64,000 nt of DNA from Sinomonas sp. R1AF57 (lineage in GTDB: Bacteria > Actinomycetota > Actinomycetes > Actinomycetales > Micrococcaceae). This document shows, piece after piece, positions 53,045-60,897 of this stretch; the first letter of the stretch is position 1, and each line of letters begins with the position of its first letter. The stretch is from NCBI RefSeq assembly GCF_002224485.1, contig NZ_CP022463.1:620019-684018 (forward strand), read 5' to 3'. Both the position numbers and the translations under genes were made by a program. Under the pieces are notes generated by a model that saw nothing but the letters and a program-made list of their open reading frames with translations, searched no databases and was not told where the DNA came from.

Positions 53045-54478
53045 TCATTCGGCGGCGGCCACGTGCAGGCGCCAGGGGACGGCAGGGAGTGCGAGGGTCC
53101 GCGCCACCGCGCCGTCGGGGGAGAAAATGTCGCCGACGAGGCTGCCCGAGTTGGCGGCGATGACCACGTCCATCTGGTCCACAATGCATGAGCCGGCCGG
53201 AAGCGATTCGAGGAAGGGCGCGAACTGCTCCTGGATCCGTGAGACAAGGACGTCGGCCGCCGCCACGCCCACCGACCGGCCGTCCTTCACCACCCGCTTG
53301 CTGAACGTGACGAGGTACGCGTTGGAGCCGAGCGCGTCCACGTATGAGTAGCTCGCCTGCACACTGCCCTTCTCATCCTTGGGCCACCAGGCGGAGCTCG
53401 AGTAGTCGTAGTACTGGAGGTCCATCTCGAGCCGCTCGGGTGCCTGCCGGCCGACGGGCACGTACGACCACACGATCCCCGTGTCGCCGAAGTAGGCCGC
53501 ATCGGCGAGGAAACCGACCCCGTAGAGCACCGGACGGGCCGCGATCAGGGAGTCCAGCGTGACGCCGTAGACGGCCTCGAGGGCGGCGAGCCCCTTGTCC
53601 GGCGCGGCGTCGAGGGCCGCCAGGACGGTGTCGTCGACAGCGCGGATCGCAGCGACGGCGCGCTCCTCGATCTCGACGGCCAACGACTCGATGCCGGCGA
53701 CCGCCTCGGACTCGGCGCTCCCGGCACGGCGCTGCCGCGGGGCCATCGGTGCCGAACCGTCCATGGACATGCGCAGGTCGATGAGGGCGTTCATCTCGTG
53801 CCGGACGTGCTCTTCCGCGCGCACGCGTGCCTCGGCGGCCTGGCCGAGCCGGATCGCCTCGACGATGGCGGCATGCTCCTGGGCGGCGCGGACGCCGCTG
53901 CCCGCGGCGCTCGTCCAGATGAGCGGCCCGACCTCGGCCTGGAGCGCCATCTCCTGGCGCGTGAGGCGCACGGAGCGTGACGCTGCCGCCAACTCGAGGT
54001 GGAACCTGCTGTCCGCCCGGGCCATGCCGGCGGGCTCGGCGGCCGATTCGACCATGGCGCCGAGCGAGGCCAGGCGCGCCACGGAGATCTGCTGCGGCCT
54101 CGCCGCTGCCGCTGCCGCCGCCGAACCGGCTAGGACGGCGCGGTACTCGCGGATGTCGCGCAGGTCGTCCAGCGTGTAGGCGGCGAGCGTTTCCCGCCGC
54201 GCCCGGGCGAGCTCGCCGGTGTTCGCCTTGACGAAGCTCCCACCGCCGCGCCCGCGGCGGGTCTCCACGAGGCCCAGATGGCGCAGTTCGGCAAGCGCGG
54301 TCCGCAGCGTCTGCGTCGAGACGCGCATCATCGCGGCAAGGTCGTTCTCGCTCGGCAGCTGGGCCCCGTCCTCGAGGACTCCCAGCTCGATGGCGTGGCG
54401 GATCCGGCGCCCGATCTCCTCGCCGCGCTCGCCGGTCTCCAAAGGGGCGAACGCGAGCTGTTCCCTCCAGCTGGTCAT
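53045..54478 (-). CDS. GntR-family regulator fused to a Cache-like sensor domain
   Basis: 477 residues. Seen: a GntR winged helix (EIGRRIRHAIELGVLEDGAQLPSENDLAAMMRVSTQTLRTALAELRHLGLVETRRGRGG, residues 20-80), an FCD domain (~95-235), a Pro/Arg-rich linker, and a C-terminal ~210 residues that read as a Cache/PAS-like sensor: YGVTLDSLIAARPVLYGVGFLA, WSYVPVG, YYDYSSSAWWPKD, TFSKRVVKDGRSVGVAAADVLVSRI. There is no signal peptide or membrane helix, so the sensor must be cytoplasmic, unlike most Cache domains. ATG 54478 has GGAGGATGGGATC upstream. Divergent from an unknown two-gene operon; a palindrome overlaps both promoters. Confidence 0.82.
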   Translation of the reverse strand: MTSWREQLAFAPLETGERGEEIGRRIRHAIELGVLEDGAQLPSENDLAAMMRVSTQTLRTALAELRHLGLVETRRGRGGGSFVKANTGELARARRETLAAYTLDDLRDIREYRAVLAGSAAAAAAARPQQISVARLASLGAMVESAAEPAGMARADSRFHLELAAASRSVRLTRQEMALQAEVGPLIWTSAAGSGVRAAQEHAAIVEAIRLGQAAEARVRAEEHVRHEMNALIDLRMSMDGSAPMAPRQRRAGSAESEAVAGIESLAVEIEERAVAAIRAVDDTVLAALDAAPDKGLAALEAVYGVTLDSLIAARPVLYGVGFLADAAYFGDTGIVWSYVPVGRQAPERLEMDLQYYDYSSSAWWPKDEKGSVQASYSYVDALGSNAYLVTFSKRVVKDGRSVGVAAADVLVSRIQEQFAPFLESLPAGSCIVDQMDVVIAANSGSLVGDIFSPDGAVARTLALPAVPWRLHVAAAE

Positions 54479-54508
54479 GATCCCATCCTCCTCCCGCGGA
54501 AGGATTTC

Positions 54509-54546
54509 AGTATAACTCTTGACATGTGATCTCACAGGTTTAGAGT
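54509..54546. promoter_or_regulatory. Divergent promoters with shared operator
   Basis: Plus strand: TTGACA (54519-54524), 16-base spacer, TAGAGT (54541-54546), driving the gene at 54619. Minus strand: TATACT (complement of 54509-54514) as -10 of the gntR-Cache gene. The inverted repeat TGTGA-TC-TCACA (54525-54536) fills the plus-strand spacer and overlaps the expected minus-strand -35. A single bound regulator could therefore block both directions. Confidence 0.65.
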
Positions 54547-54618
54547 TTAAATATCAGCGGGAAGGGATCGAGGTCCCGGACCGACCGCCACAGAGAAAGA
54601 CCTAAGGAGGCGGGGGCC

Positions 54619-54936
54619 ATGGTGGATGTCAACGAAGTCGTCCATGTGTGGAGCCGCGCCGGTCACGGAACTCCGGATGACCGACTGGGCCGCTACGCCC
54701 AAGCACTCACTGCCGATCGTCCCGTCGGTCCTTACCGGGCCCTCGACGACGCCCAGGAGGACCAGGCGATCCTCGCCCTCTACCGCGTGGACCGCCCGCA
54801 GGCCACGATCGCGGACCTCCACCAGATGCCGCCGCTCGCGCTGTCCAGCTACCACCAGATGCTCCACGATCTGGCCCGCGAGGGGCTCGGCCCGATGCGG
54901 GACTCCCGCCCGTTCCCGATCGGGGGACTGCGGTGA
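54619..54936 (+). CDS. Unknown protein, first gene of a two-gene operon (105 aa)
   Basis: TAAGGAGGCGGGGGCC gives a strong ribosome site for ATG 54619. The protein has no signal, membrane helix or Cys. It starts VDVNEVVHVWSRAGHGTPDDR and includes two likely helices (DDAQEDQAILALYRV; LSSYHQMLHDLARE). I do not recognise the family. The second gene overlaps its stop by 4 bases. The divergent GntR-Cache gene probably controls it, so the two small proteins may deal with whatever that sensor binds. Confidence 0.65.
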   Translation: MVDVNEVVHVWSRAGHGTPDDRLGRYAQALTADRPVGPYRALDDAQEDQAILALYRVDRPQATIADLHQMPPLALSSYHQMLHDLAREGLGPMRDSRPFPIGGLR

Positions 54937-55091
54937 AGCGGCGCATCCCGCGGGCTCCGCGCGGCCTCGGAAACCCGGTCGCGCCCCGCACCCACGGCGC
55001 GGCGCCGCTGCCGGATCAGGTCCTCGAGGAGGAGCGCGAGCGGCTCATCCGCCGGCTGGACGTGGAGATCATCGTCGCAGACTTCGTCTGA
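54933..55091 (+). CDS. Unknown small basic protein (52 aa)
   Basis: Starts at a GTG inside the previous stop codon (GTGA overlap). Sequence begins MKRRIPRAPRGLGNPV and ends VEIIVADFV; it is Arg/Pro rich with an acidic helix DQVLEEERERLIRRLDVE. No family recognised. Its 3' end overlaps the 3' end of the minus-strand EamA gene by 76 bases. Support comes from translational coupling and the strong upstream ribosome site; it could still be a chance frame. Confidence 0.5.
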   Translation: MKRRIPRAPRGLGNPVAPRTHGAAPLPDQVLEEERERLIRRLDVEIIVADFV

Positions 55092-56029
55092 CGCGCTGTG
55101 GAGCGGCCCTTCCCCGGCCGCATTCCCGCCCAGCTGCCCGCGAGGACGAGCAGGCCGCCGACCGCCAGGCCCGGGGTGAGGGGCTCGGCGTCGATGAGGG
55201 CGGACAGCACGATGGCGGGGATCGGGATCAGCAGGAACTGGTACGACGTCGCGGAGGCGCTCCATCGCCGCAGGACGAACAGGAACGCCGCGAAGATCGC
55301 CACCGTCGACACGACCAGGAAGCCGAGGGCCACCCATGTCGAGGGAACGGCGGGAACCGCCCAGCGCTCGCCGCTTGCGACGGAGGCGATGGCGAGGAGG
55401 CCGGCACCGACCGCCATGCCGATGGCATTGAGGGCCGCGATCGGCAGGGGCGGGAACCGCTTGACGACGACGGCTCCCGCGCCGACCGACACGGCGGCCG
55501 CGGTGATCGCGAGCACGCCGAGGATCGAGAACTCGGGCGCACCGCCTGTGCCGATCCCGCTGACGACGGCGATCCCCCCGAGCGCCACGACGGTGCCGAG
55601 CAGCCGGCGCCAGCTGAAGACCTCTAGCCCGAAGGCTGCGGCAAGGAGGATCGTGGCCAGGGGCACCGAAGCGAGGATGATCTGGGCGAGGCCCGCGTGG
55701 ACGGTGCGCAGTCCCTCGTAGATCAATCCGTAGGCGAGCCCGAAGTTGAGCACCCCGTACAGGAGGGCCCCGGCAAGCTGCCGACCGCGCGGCCAGGCCT
55801 TGCCGCTGAGGGCCATGATGACCACGAACACGAGTGCTGCGGCGGCGAACCGTGCTGCCGCCCCGAAGAGGGGATCGAGTTCGCGGTTGCTGACGCGGAT
55901 CGCCACGGCGTTGCCTCCCGTGACGACCACCGCACCGGCGAAGACCAACGCTGTCAGCACGCTGCCCCGGCGTGCGCTATGGCCGCTGTCCAGGGGCCCA
56001 GAAGTCTCCGCGGGTTCGGCGGTGTCCAT
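55016..56029 (-). CDS. EamA/DMT-family transporter
   Basis: 337 residues, ten likely membrane helices in two repeats. Seen: VVVTGGNAVAIRVSNRELDPLFGAAARF (EamA start), YGLIYEGLRTVHAGLAQIILASVPL, and the second repeat SVGAGAVVVKRFPPLPIAALNAIG and ATSYQFLLIPIPAIVLSALIDAE, ending LAVGGLLVLAGSWAGM. A ~30-residue Ser/Arg-rich tail follows, encoded opposite the small gene above; real homologues usually stop soon after the last helix. Exporter of small metabolites is the usual role. ATG 56029 is chosen, but a start 12 codons earlier is possible. Confidence 0.82.
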   Translation of the reverse strand: MDTAEPAETSGPLDSGHSARRGSVLTALVFAGAVVVTGGNAVAIRVSNRELDPLFGAAARFAAAALVFVVIMALSGKAWPRGRQLAGALLYGVLNFGLAYGLIYEGLRTVHAGLAQIILASVPLATILLAAAFGLEVFSWRRLLGTVVALGGIAVVSGIGTGGAPEFSILGVLAITAAAVSVGAGAVVVKRFPPLPIAALNAIGMAVGAGLLAIASVASGERWAVPAVPSTWVALGFLVVSTVAIFAAFLFVLRRWSASATSYQFLLIPIPAIVLSALIDAEPLTPGLAVGGLLVLAGSWAGMRPGKGRSTARQTKSATMISTSSRRMSRSRSSSRT

Positions 56030-56097
56030 GGGGACAGTGTGCGCCGATGCCGCCCCCGCCGCCATCGCGCGAACGCGCCCCCGCGTGCCTGGGTTCG

Positions 56098-56850
56098 TCA
56101 GCGGTACTCGGGGTTGGGGTGATCCTTGTTGGACAGGTCCCAGTTCGAGATCACGTTGCCGTGGGCCGGGATGCCGCCGGCGTCCTTGAGGCGCCGGGCC
56201 GTGTGCAGCATGTTCCACGCGGCGAACACCGCGTTCCGGGTGGTCCAGTGGTTCTGCGCGCCCCGGTTGTCGTCGAGGTAGGACGGGCCCGGGCCTGCCT
56301 CCCCGTTCCAGTAGGCGTCCGCCTGCGGAGGGATCGTGAAGCCGATGTGGCTCAGGGCATAGAGCAGCTGCGAGGCGCAGTGCTTGCCGCCGTCCTCGTT
56401 GCCGGTCACGATGACGCCGCCCACCTTGCCGTAATAGGCCCACTGCCCCTTCTCGTTGGCCTCGCCGGAGTAGCCGTACAGCCGCTCGACCATCAGCCGG
56501 GTGACCGAGGACTGGTCGCCGAGCCACGTCGGGGTGGCGAGCACGACGATGTCCGCGGGCTCGATGAGGGAGCGGTAGAGCTCCGGGAAGGCGTCCGTGG
56601 GCCAGCCGTGCTCGCGCATGTCGGGGTAGACCCCCGGCGGGATGTCGTGGTCCACCGTCCGGATCTCGTCCACGCTGGCGCCCACGCCCTCGACCACCCG
56701 TCTGCTGACCGCGATGAGGCCGTCGGTATGGCTCTGCTCGGGGCTGGGTTTGAGCGTGCCGTTGATGTACACCGCCCTCAGGTCCGAGAAGTCCGTGGTG
56801 CTCGCCGCGACCTCGGCGTCGATGAACGCCTGCACTGACTCCGGCAGCAT
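56098..56850 (-). CDS. NAD(P)H-dependent FMN reductase, flavodoxin fold
   Basis: 250 residues from ATG 56850 (AAGGAG 6 bases upstream). Seen: AVYINGTLKPSPEQSHTDGLI (FMN phosphate loop), ADIVVLATPTWLGDQSSVTRLMVERLYG, and GGVIVTGNEDGGKHCASQLLYALSHIGF. The family (NADPH-dependent FMN reductase/WrbA-like) reduces flavin, quinones or small aromatics. It lies downstream of the CynX-type MFS gene on the same strand, 90 bases after its stop, and in the same direction as the EamA gene. Confidence 0.85.
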   Translation of the reverse strand: MLPESVQAFIDAEVAASTTDFSDLRAVYINGTLKPSPEQSHTDGLIAVSRRVVEGVGASVDEIRTVDHDIPPGVYPDMREHGWPTDAFPELYRSLIEPADIVVLATPTWLGDQSSVTRLMVERLYGYSGEANEKGQWAYYGKVGGVIVTGNEDGGKHCASQLLYALSHIGFTIPPQADAYWNGEAGPGPSYLDDNRGAQNHWTTRNAVFAAWNMLHTARRLKDAGGIPAHGNVISNWDLSNKDHPNPEYR

Positions 56851-56940
56851 GGCCGGCTCCTTCCGTTGTGGGCCGTTCCCGCTCTCGTCCACACGATGCT
56901 AGGCGCGCCGGGAGCAGGAGGGGAGGGGCGGCGTCGTGCG

Positions 56941-58176
56941 TCAGCGTGTGCGGATCGCCGCGAAGCCGCTGGCAGCCATGACGAGGACGGCGACGAGGAT
57001 GAGGGCGAGCGGCGCGGTCCAGCCGCCCGCCCAGGCACGCAGGCCGCCCATCACGATCGGCCCGGAGGACGCGACGGCGTAGCCGACGGTCTGGATGAGG
57101 GCGGTCATGCGGCGGTTCTCGTCGAGCGTGCGGGCCCGCTGGATCACCACCGTGAACACGACCGTGAATGTCCCTCCCTGGGCGATGCCGCCGAGGACGG
57201 CCCAGGCCAGCCAAGCACCCGGCGCCGCGAGCAGGCCCGCCGGAAGGGCCACCCAGCACGCGGCGACGAGGGCGAAGAGCCGGGTCGGGCCCCAGGAGAA
57301 CGCGTGCGCGAGCACCGGGACGAGCAGCGGTCCTGCGATGGCGAGCACCTGGAACAGGCTGGCGGCGAGGCCGGCCTCGGACGGCGTCATGCCCCGGGTC
57401 TCGACCAGGAACGTGGGGAACCACAGCGTGACGGCGTAGTAGCCCAGATTGTGCAGCCCGAACGTGACGGTGAAGAGCCACATCATGCGCCTGTTCGCCG
57501 GGCTCACCTTCGCCCGCGGGACCGTCGGCGTGGGTGCGGCCTGCGCACGACGGCGCGCGGCCGCCCGGGCGAGCGGGCCGGGGAAGTCCGCGTCCGACCA
57601 CCGCGGCCCGTCCTTGCCGGGCGGGAAGACGAACAGCCAGGCGCCTGCCGCGACTGCTGTGACCGCGAGCCAGGAGGCGAGCGAGGCCTGCCATCCGACC
57701 GCAGCTGCGAGGGGCGCTGTGAGCGCCGAGGCGAGGGTCGTGCCCACGTTGACCGCCGCCGTCGTGAGCCCCGTCATGAGCGCCGCACGGTGCGGGAAGT
57801 CTCGGCCCACGAGCAGGGGAGTGGCGACGTTGACGATGGTCATCGCGGCTCCGATCGCCACGGTTCCCGCCAGTGCTCCGTCCGCCCCGCCGTACGAGCG
57901 CAGCAGGATGCCGGCCGCGAGGCCGCCGAAGAAGTACAGGAGTGCATGGTTGATCCCGATCCGGCCGATGAACCAGGCCGCCGCCGGCGTGATGAGCCCG
58001 AAGCACAGGACGGGAATCGCGGTAAGGAGCCCGACGACGGCGGCCCCGAGGCCGGTGCCGCTCTGGATGTCCGGCAGCACCGGGCCGAGCGCGACGAGCG
58101 GCGCGCGGGCGTTGAGCGAGACGAGGCCGACGGCGAGCAGGGCCAGCGCCGCGGCGCGGCTCATCCGGCTGGTCAC
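56941..58176 (-). CDS. CynX/NimT-family MFS transporter
   Basis: 411 residues from GTG 58176 (AAGGAC 7 bases upstream; ATG 58164 is an alternative). Seen: ALALLAVGLVSLNARAPLVALGPVLPDIQ (helix 1, with the RAPL signature), ITPAAAWFIGRIGINHALL, VNVATPLLVGRDFPHRAALMTGL (CynX class), and in the second half WFPTFLVETRGMTPSEAG. About 12 helices. The family includes cyanate and nitroimidazole carriers, but the substrate here is not evident. Confidence 0.85.
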   Translation of the reverse strand: MTSRMSRAAALALLAVGLVSLNARAPLVALGPVLPDIQSGTGLGAAVVGLLTAIPVLCFGLITPAAAWFIGRIGINHALLYFFGGLAAGILLRSYGGADGALAGTVAIGAAMTIVNVATPLLVGRDFPHRAALMTGLTTAAVNVGTTLASALTAPLAAAVGWQASLASWLAVTAVAAGAWLFVFPPGKDGPRWSDADFPGPLARAAARRRAQAAPTPTVPRAKVSPANRRMMWLFTVTFGLHNLGYYAVTLWFPTFLVETRGMTPSEAGLAASLFQVLAIAGPLLVPVLAHAFSWGPTRLFALVAACWVALPAGLLAAPGAWLAWAVLGGIAQGGTFTVVFTVVIQRARTLDENRRMTALIQTVGYAVASSGPIVMGGLRAWAGGWTAPLALILVAVLVMAASGFAAIRTR

Positions 58177-58278
58177 GGGGAGTCCTTTCGACGGGTGACG
58201 GCCGGCGGGCTCCCACGTCGAATGCGGTTCCGGGCGGCGTTCCCACTCTCTCACGGCCGGGAGGAGGCCAGCAGAATT

Positions 58279-58337
58279 TGTCAGGACAAAGTGTTGCAGA
58301 CAGGGGCCGGTTCTCATATTGTAGTTATGTCAGGACA
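58279..58337. promoter_or_regulatory. Two IolR-like operator sites before the tautomerase gene
   Basis: TGTCAGGACA at 58279-58288 (within TTTGTCAGGACAAA, a perfect inverted repeat) and again at 58328-58337. Nine of ten positions fit the IolR motif KGWCHTRACA that I recall for Corynebacterium glutamicum. The second copy overlaps an in-frame ATG (58327), which argues for the later start of the tautomerase. Confidence 0.7.
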
Positions 58338-58362
58338 AAGTACGAACGAAAGATTTGAGCGC

Positions 58363-58779
58363 ATGCCCCTCATCCGCATCGACGTCGCCGCAGGCCGCAG
58401 CCCCGAGGAGCTCGCAGCCATCAGCCGGGCCATCCACGACGCGGTCCTCGCGGAGTACCGCATCCCCGAGCGCGACTACTTCCACATCATCACCGAGCAT
58501 GCCCCGGGCCAGATCGTGGCGCAGGACGCCGGGCTCGGCTTCGACCGGACTTCTGGCGTGGTGATGATCCAGATCTTCACCCAGGGCGGCCGGGGGCAGG
58601 AGGCCAAGGAGGGCCTGTTCGAGGCGATCGCCCGGAACCTCGGCGAGGCGGGCGTGCCGGGCGAGGACGTGTTCATCGGCTACGTCGAGAACACCGCCGG
58701 CGACTGGTCCTTCGGCTTCGGCCGGGCTCAGTACGTCACCGGGCAACTGGCTGTCCCTCGCGCTGAGACCTTCGCATGA
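58363..58779 (+). CDS. 4-oxalocrotonate tautomerase/MSAD superfamily protein
   Basis: 138 residues. Start ATG 58363 makes Pro the first residue after Met (MPLIRIDVAAGR), and this superfamily uses the N-terminal Pro as general base; the earlier in-frame ATG at 58327 would bury it. Seen: SPEELAAISRAIHDAVLAEYRIPERDYFHIITEH and IGYVENTAGDWSFGFGRAQY near the end. The length is that of the single-chain malonate-semialdehyde-decarboxylase-like/tautomerase members. Flanked on both sides by IolR-like sites and just upstream of iolC, it may act on an inositol-pathway enol or keto intermediate (inference). Confidence 0.85.
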   Translation: MPLIRIDVAAGRSPEELAAISRAIHDAVLAEYRIPERDYFHIITEHAPGQIVAQDAGLGFDRTSGVVMIQIFTQGGRGQEAKEGLFEAIARNLGEAGVPGEDVFIGYVENTAGDWSFGFGRAQYVTGQLAVPRAETFA

Positions 58780-58790
58780 GAATAGCCAAT

Positions 58791-58816
58791 TGTCAGTACA
58801 AACCTTTGACAGGACA
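58791..58816. promoter_or_regulatory. Two IolR-like operator sites before iolC
   Basis: TGTCAGTACA (58791-58800) and TGACAGGACA (58807-58816), start-to-start 16 bases, in the gap between the tautomerase and iolC. The iolC start is 91 bases on. Same motif as at 58279 and 58328. Confidence 0.7.
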
Positions 58817-58906
58817 TTAAATCTGTAGCAGAGTGGACCTGTGGCCGCCGCCACAGGCGGCGAAGCCGGCCCGGGTCACCGGGCTCCCAAGGAAAGGCGC
58901 GCAGTA

Positions 58907-59911
58907 GTGACCTACGACGTTCTCACGATGGGGCGCATCAGCGTCGACATCTACCCCAACGACATCGGCGTCGGCCTGGCGGACGTGACGAGCTTCGGCA
59001 AGTACCTGGGCGGTTCGCCGTCGAACGTCGCCGTCGCAGCTGCGCGCCATGGGCGCGCCACCGCCGTCGTCACCCGCACGGGCGACGACCCCTTCGGCGA
59101 GTACCTCCACCGCGAGCTCGCCAAGTTCGGCGTCGACGACCGCTTCGTGACCCCGGTTGCGGGCCTCCAGACTCCGGCGACGTTCTGCGCGATCATGCCC
59201 GCCACGCATGATTTCCCGCTCTACTTCTACGGCCGCTTCCCCACCGCCCCGGACCTGCAGATCCGGGCCGACGAGCTCGACCTCGACGCCATCAGGGATG
59301 CGCGCATCTTCTGGTCCACGGTCACGGGCCTGTGCCAGGAGCCCAGCCGGTCCGCGCACATCGCCGCGCATGAGGCACGGCCGCGCGCGGGCCTCGCAGA
59401 GGCCACAGGCACAGCGGGCCAGTTCACCGTCCTCGACCTCGACTACCGCCCGATGTTCTGGACTGGCGAGGAGGCCGCCCGCGAGCAGGTCGCCAAGGTC
59501 CTGCCCCACGTCACAGTTGCGATCGGCAACGAGGAGGAGTGCGCGGTCGCCGTCGGCCACGGCACCCCGGACGAGCAGGCGGACCGCCTCCTCGCTGCGG
59601 GCGTCGAGATCGCCGTCGTCAAGCTTGGCCCTGAAGGCGTCATGGCCAAGACCCGCACCGAGCGCGTCGTCTCCGCCCCTGTCCCGGTCGAGACCCTCAA
59701 CGGACTCGGCGCCGGCGACTCGTTCGGCGGCGCGTTCTGCCACGGCCTCCTGGCCGGATGGCCGCTCGCCCAGGTCCTCGACTACGCCAACGCCTCGGGG
59801 GCGATCGTCGCCTCCCGCCTCGCCTGCTCCGACGCGATGCCGACGCCGGAGGAAGTCACCTCGCTGCTGGCCGAACGCGGCCGCCTCGTCCCCGAGGCGG
59901 TGGCCCAGTGA
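58907..59911 (+). CDS. iolC: 5-dehydro-2-deoxygluconokinase
   Basis: Phosphorylates 5-dehydro-2-deoxygluconate in myo-inositol breakdown. 334 residues, PfkB fold. Seen: MGRISVDIYPNDIGVGLADVTSFGKYLGGSPSNVAVAAARHG and GLGAGDSFGGAFCHGLLAG (ATP-binding; Asp of GAGDSF is the base). The string SVDIYP-x-DIGV near the N-terminus is typical of IolC. GTG 58907 follows AAGGAAAGG. The stop overlaps the next gene by 4 bases. Confidence 0.93.
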   Translation: MTYDVLTMGRISVDIYPNDIGVGLADVTSFGKYLGGSPSNVAVAAARHGRATAVVTRTGDDPFGEYLHRELAKFGVDDRFVTPVAGLQTPATFCAIMPATHDFPLYFYGRFPTAPDLQIRADELDLDAIRDARIFWSTVTGLCQEPSRSAHIAAHEARPRAGLAEATGTAGQFTVLDLDYRPMFWTGEEAAREQVAKVLPHVTVAIGNEEECAVAVGHGTPDEQADRLLAAGVEIAVVKLGPEGVMAKTRTERVVSAPVPVETLNGLGAGDSFGGAFCHGLLAGWPLAQVLDYANASGAIVASRLACSDAMPTPEEVTSLLAERGRLVPEAVAQ

Positions 59912-60897
59912 CCGCCGGCTCCACGACCGCCGCCGGGTCGCCGTCGGCCGCCCTCGCCAACGCGCACGACGACGACCCGCGCCGCTACGAGTACCTCACC
60001 AAGATCCGGCTCGAGGACCCGCAGGCGGTGGCCCGCGCAGCGGCCTCCCGCCACCGCCACCCGGGCGCCGTCCTCGGGAAGCAGAACTTCATCGTCGCGG
60101 CCGACCACCCCGCCCGCGGGGCGCTCTCGGCGCAGGGCCAGCCCGAGGCCATGGCCGACCGGCTCGAGCTCCTCGACCGCCTCCGGATCGCCCTCGCGAA
60201 CCCGGCCGTCGACGGCGTGCTCGCGAGCCCGGACATCATGGACGACCTGCTCCTGCTCGGCGCGCTCGAGGGCAAGCTCGTCTTCGGCTCGATGAACCGC
60301 GGCGGCCTCGCCGGGTTCGTCAACGAGCTCGACGACCGCTTCACCGGCCACACCGCCGAGGCGCTCGCGGCCCTCGGAGCCGACGGCGGGAAGATGCTCA
60401 CGCGCATCGCCCTCGGCGATCCCGCCACGGCGTCCATCCTCGAGAACACGGCCAAGGCCGTGGACTCGCTCGCCGCCCACGGCCTCATCGCGATGGTCGA
60501 GCCCTTCCTCTCGAGCTGGGTCGATGGCAAGGTCAAGAACGACCTCTCCACTGAGGCCGTCGTCAAGTCGGTCGCGATCGCGTCCGGCCTCGGCTCCACG
60601 AGCGCGTACACCTGGATGAAGCTGCCGGTGGTGCAGGACATGGAGCGCGTCATGGCGGCGACGACCATGCCGACCGTGCTCCTCGGCGGCGATCCGGCCG
60701 GCCACCAGGACGAGGTCTTCGCCTCGTGGGGCCGGGCGCTCGCCCTTCCCGGCGTGCAGGGACTCACGGTGGGGCGCACCCTCCTGTACCCGGCCGACGG
60801 CGACGTGGCCGGCGCCGTCGCTGCCGCAGCATCGCTGCTGCGCGCCGAAGAGATCACCCCCGCTGCGGCGGCCAAGCCAATGGAGGCATCGAAGTGA
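59908..60897 (+). CDS. Cgl0158-type aldolase of inositol catabolism
   Basis: 329 residues, beta/alpha barrel of the DeoC/aldolase class. Seen: KQNFIVAADHPARGALSAQGQPEAMADRLELLDRL, VDGVLASPDIMDDLLLLGALEGKLVFGSMNRGGL, VEPFLSSWVDGKVKNDLS, GLGSTSAYTWMKLPVV and PTVLLGGDP. This family lies in actinobacterial iol operons and is thought to cleave the phosphorylated product of IolC (role of IolJ). GTG start and 4-base overlaps on both sides show tight coupling. Confidence 0.85.
   Translation: MTAGSTTAAGSPSAALANAHDDDPRRYEYLTKIRLEDPQAVARAAASRHRHPGAVLGKQNFIVAADHPARGALSAQGQPEAMADRLELLDRLRIALANPAVDGVLASPDIMDDLLLLGALEGKLVFGSMNRGGLAGFVNELDDRFTGHTAEALAALGADGGKMLTRIALGDPATASILENTAKAVDSLAAHGLIAMVEPFLSSWVDGKVKNDLSTEAVVKSVAIASGLGSTSAYTWMKLPVVQDMERVMAATTMPTVLLGGDPAGHQDEVFASWGRALALPGVQGLTVGRTLLYPADGDVAGAVAAAASLLRAEEITPAAAAKPMEASK

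Noticed and set aside
56941..58246. Reading the EamA frame upstream past 56065 as one very large protein
   Set aside because: The frame continues by chance through the antisense and alternative frames of the reductase and CynX-type genes; only the part from 56029 down has membrane-transporter sequence.
58327..58362. Earlier ATG for the tautomerase (adds 12 residues)
   Set aside because: It would place the catalytic Pro inside the chain, and the ATG overlaps an operator copy. The ATG at 58363 puts Pro directly after Met.
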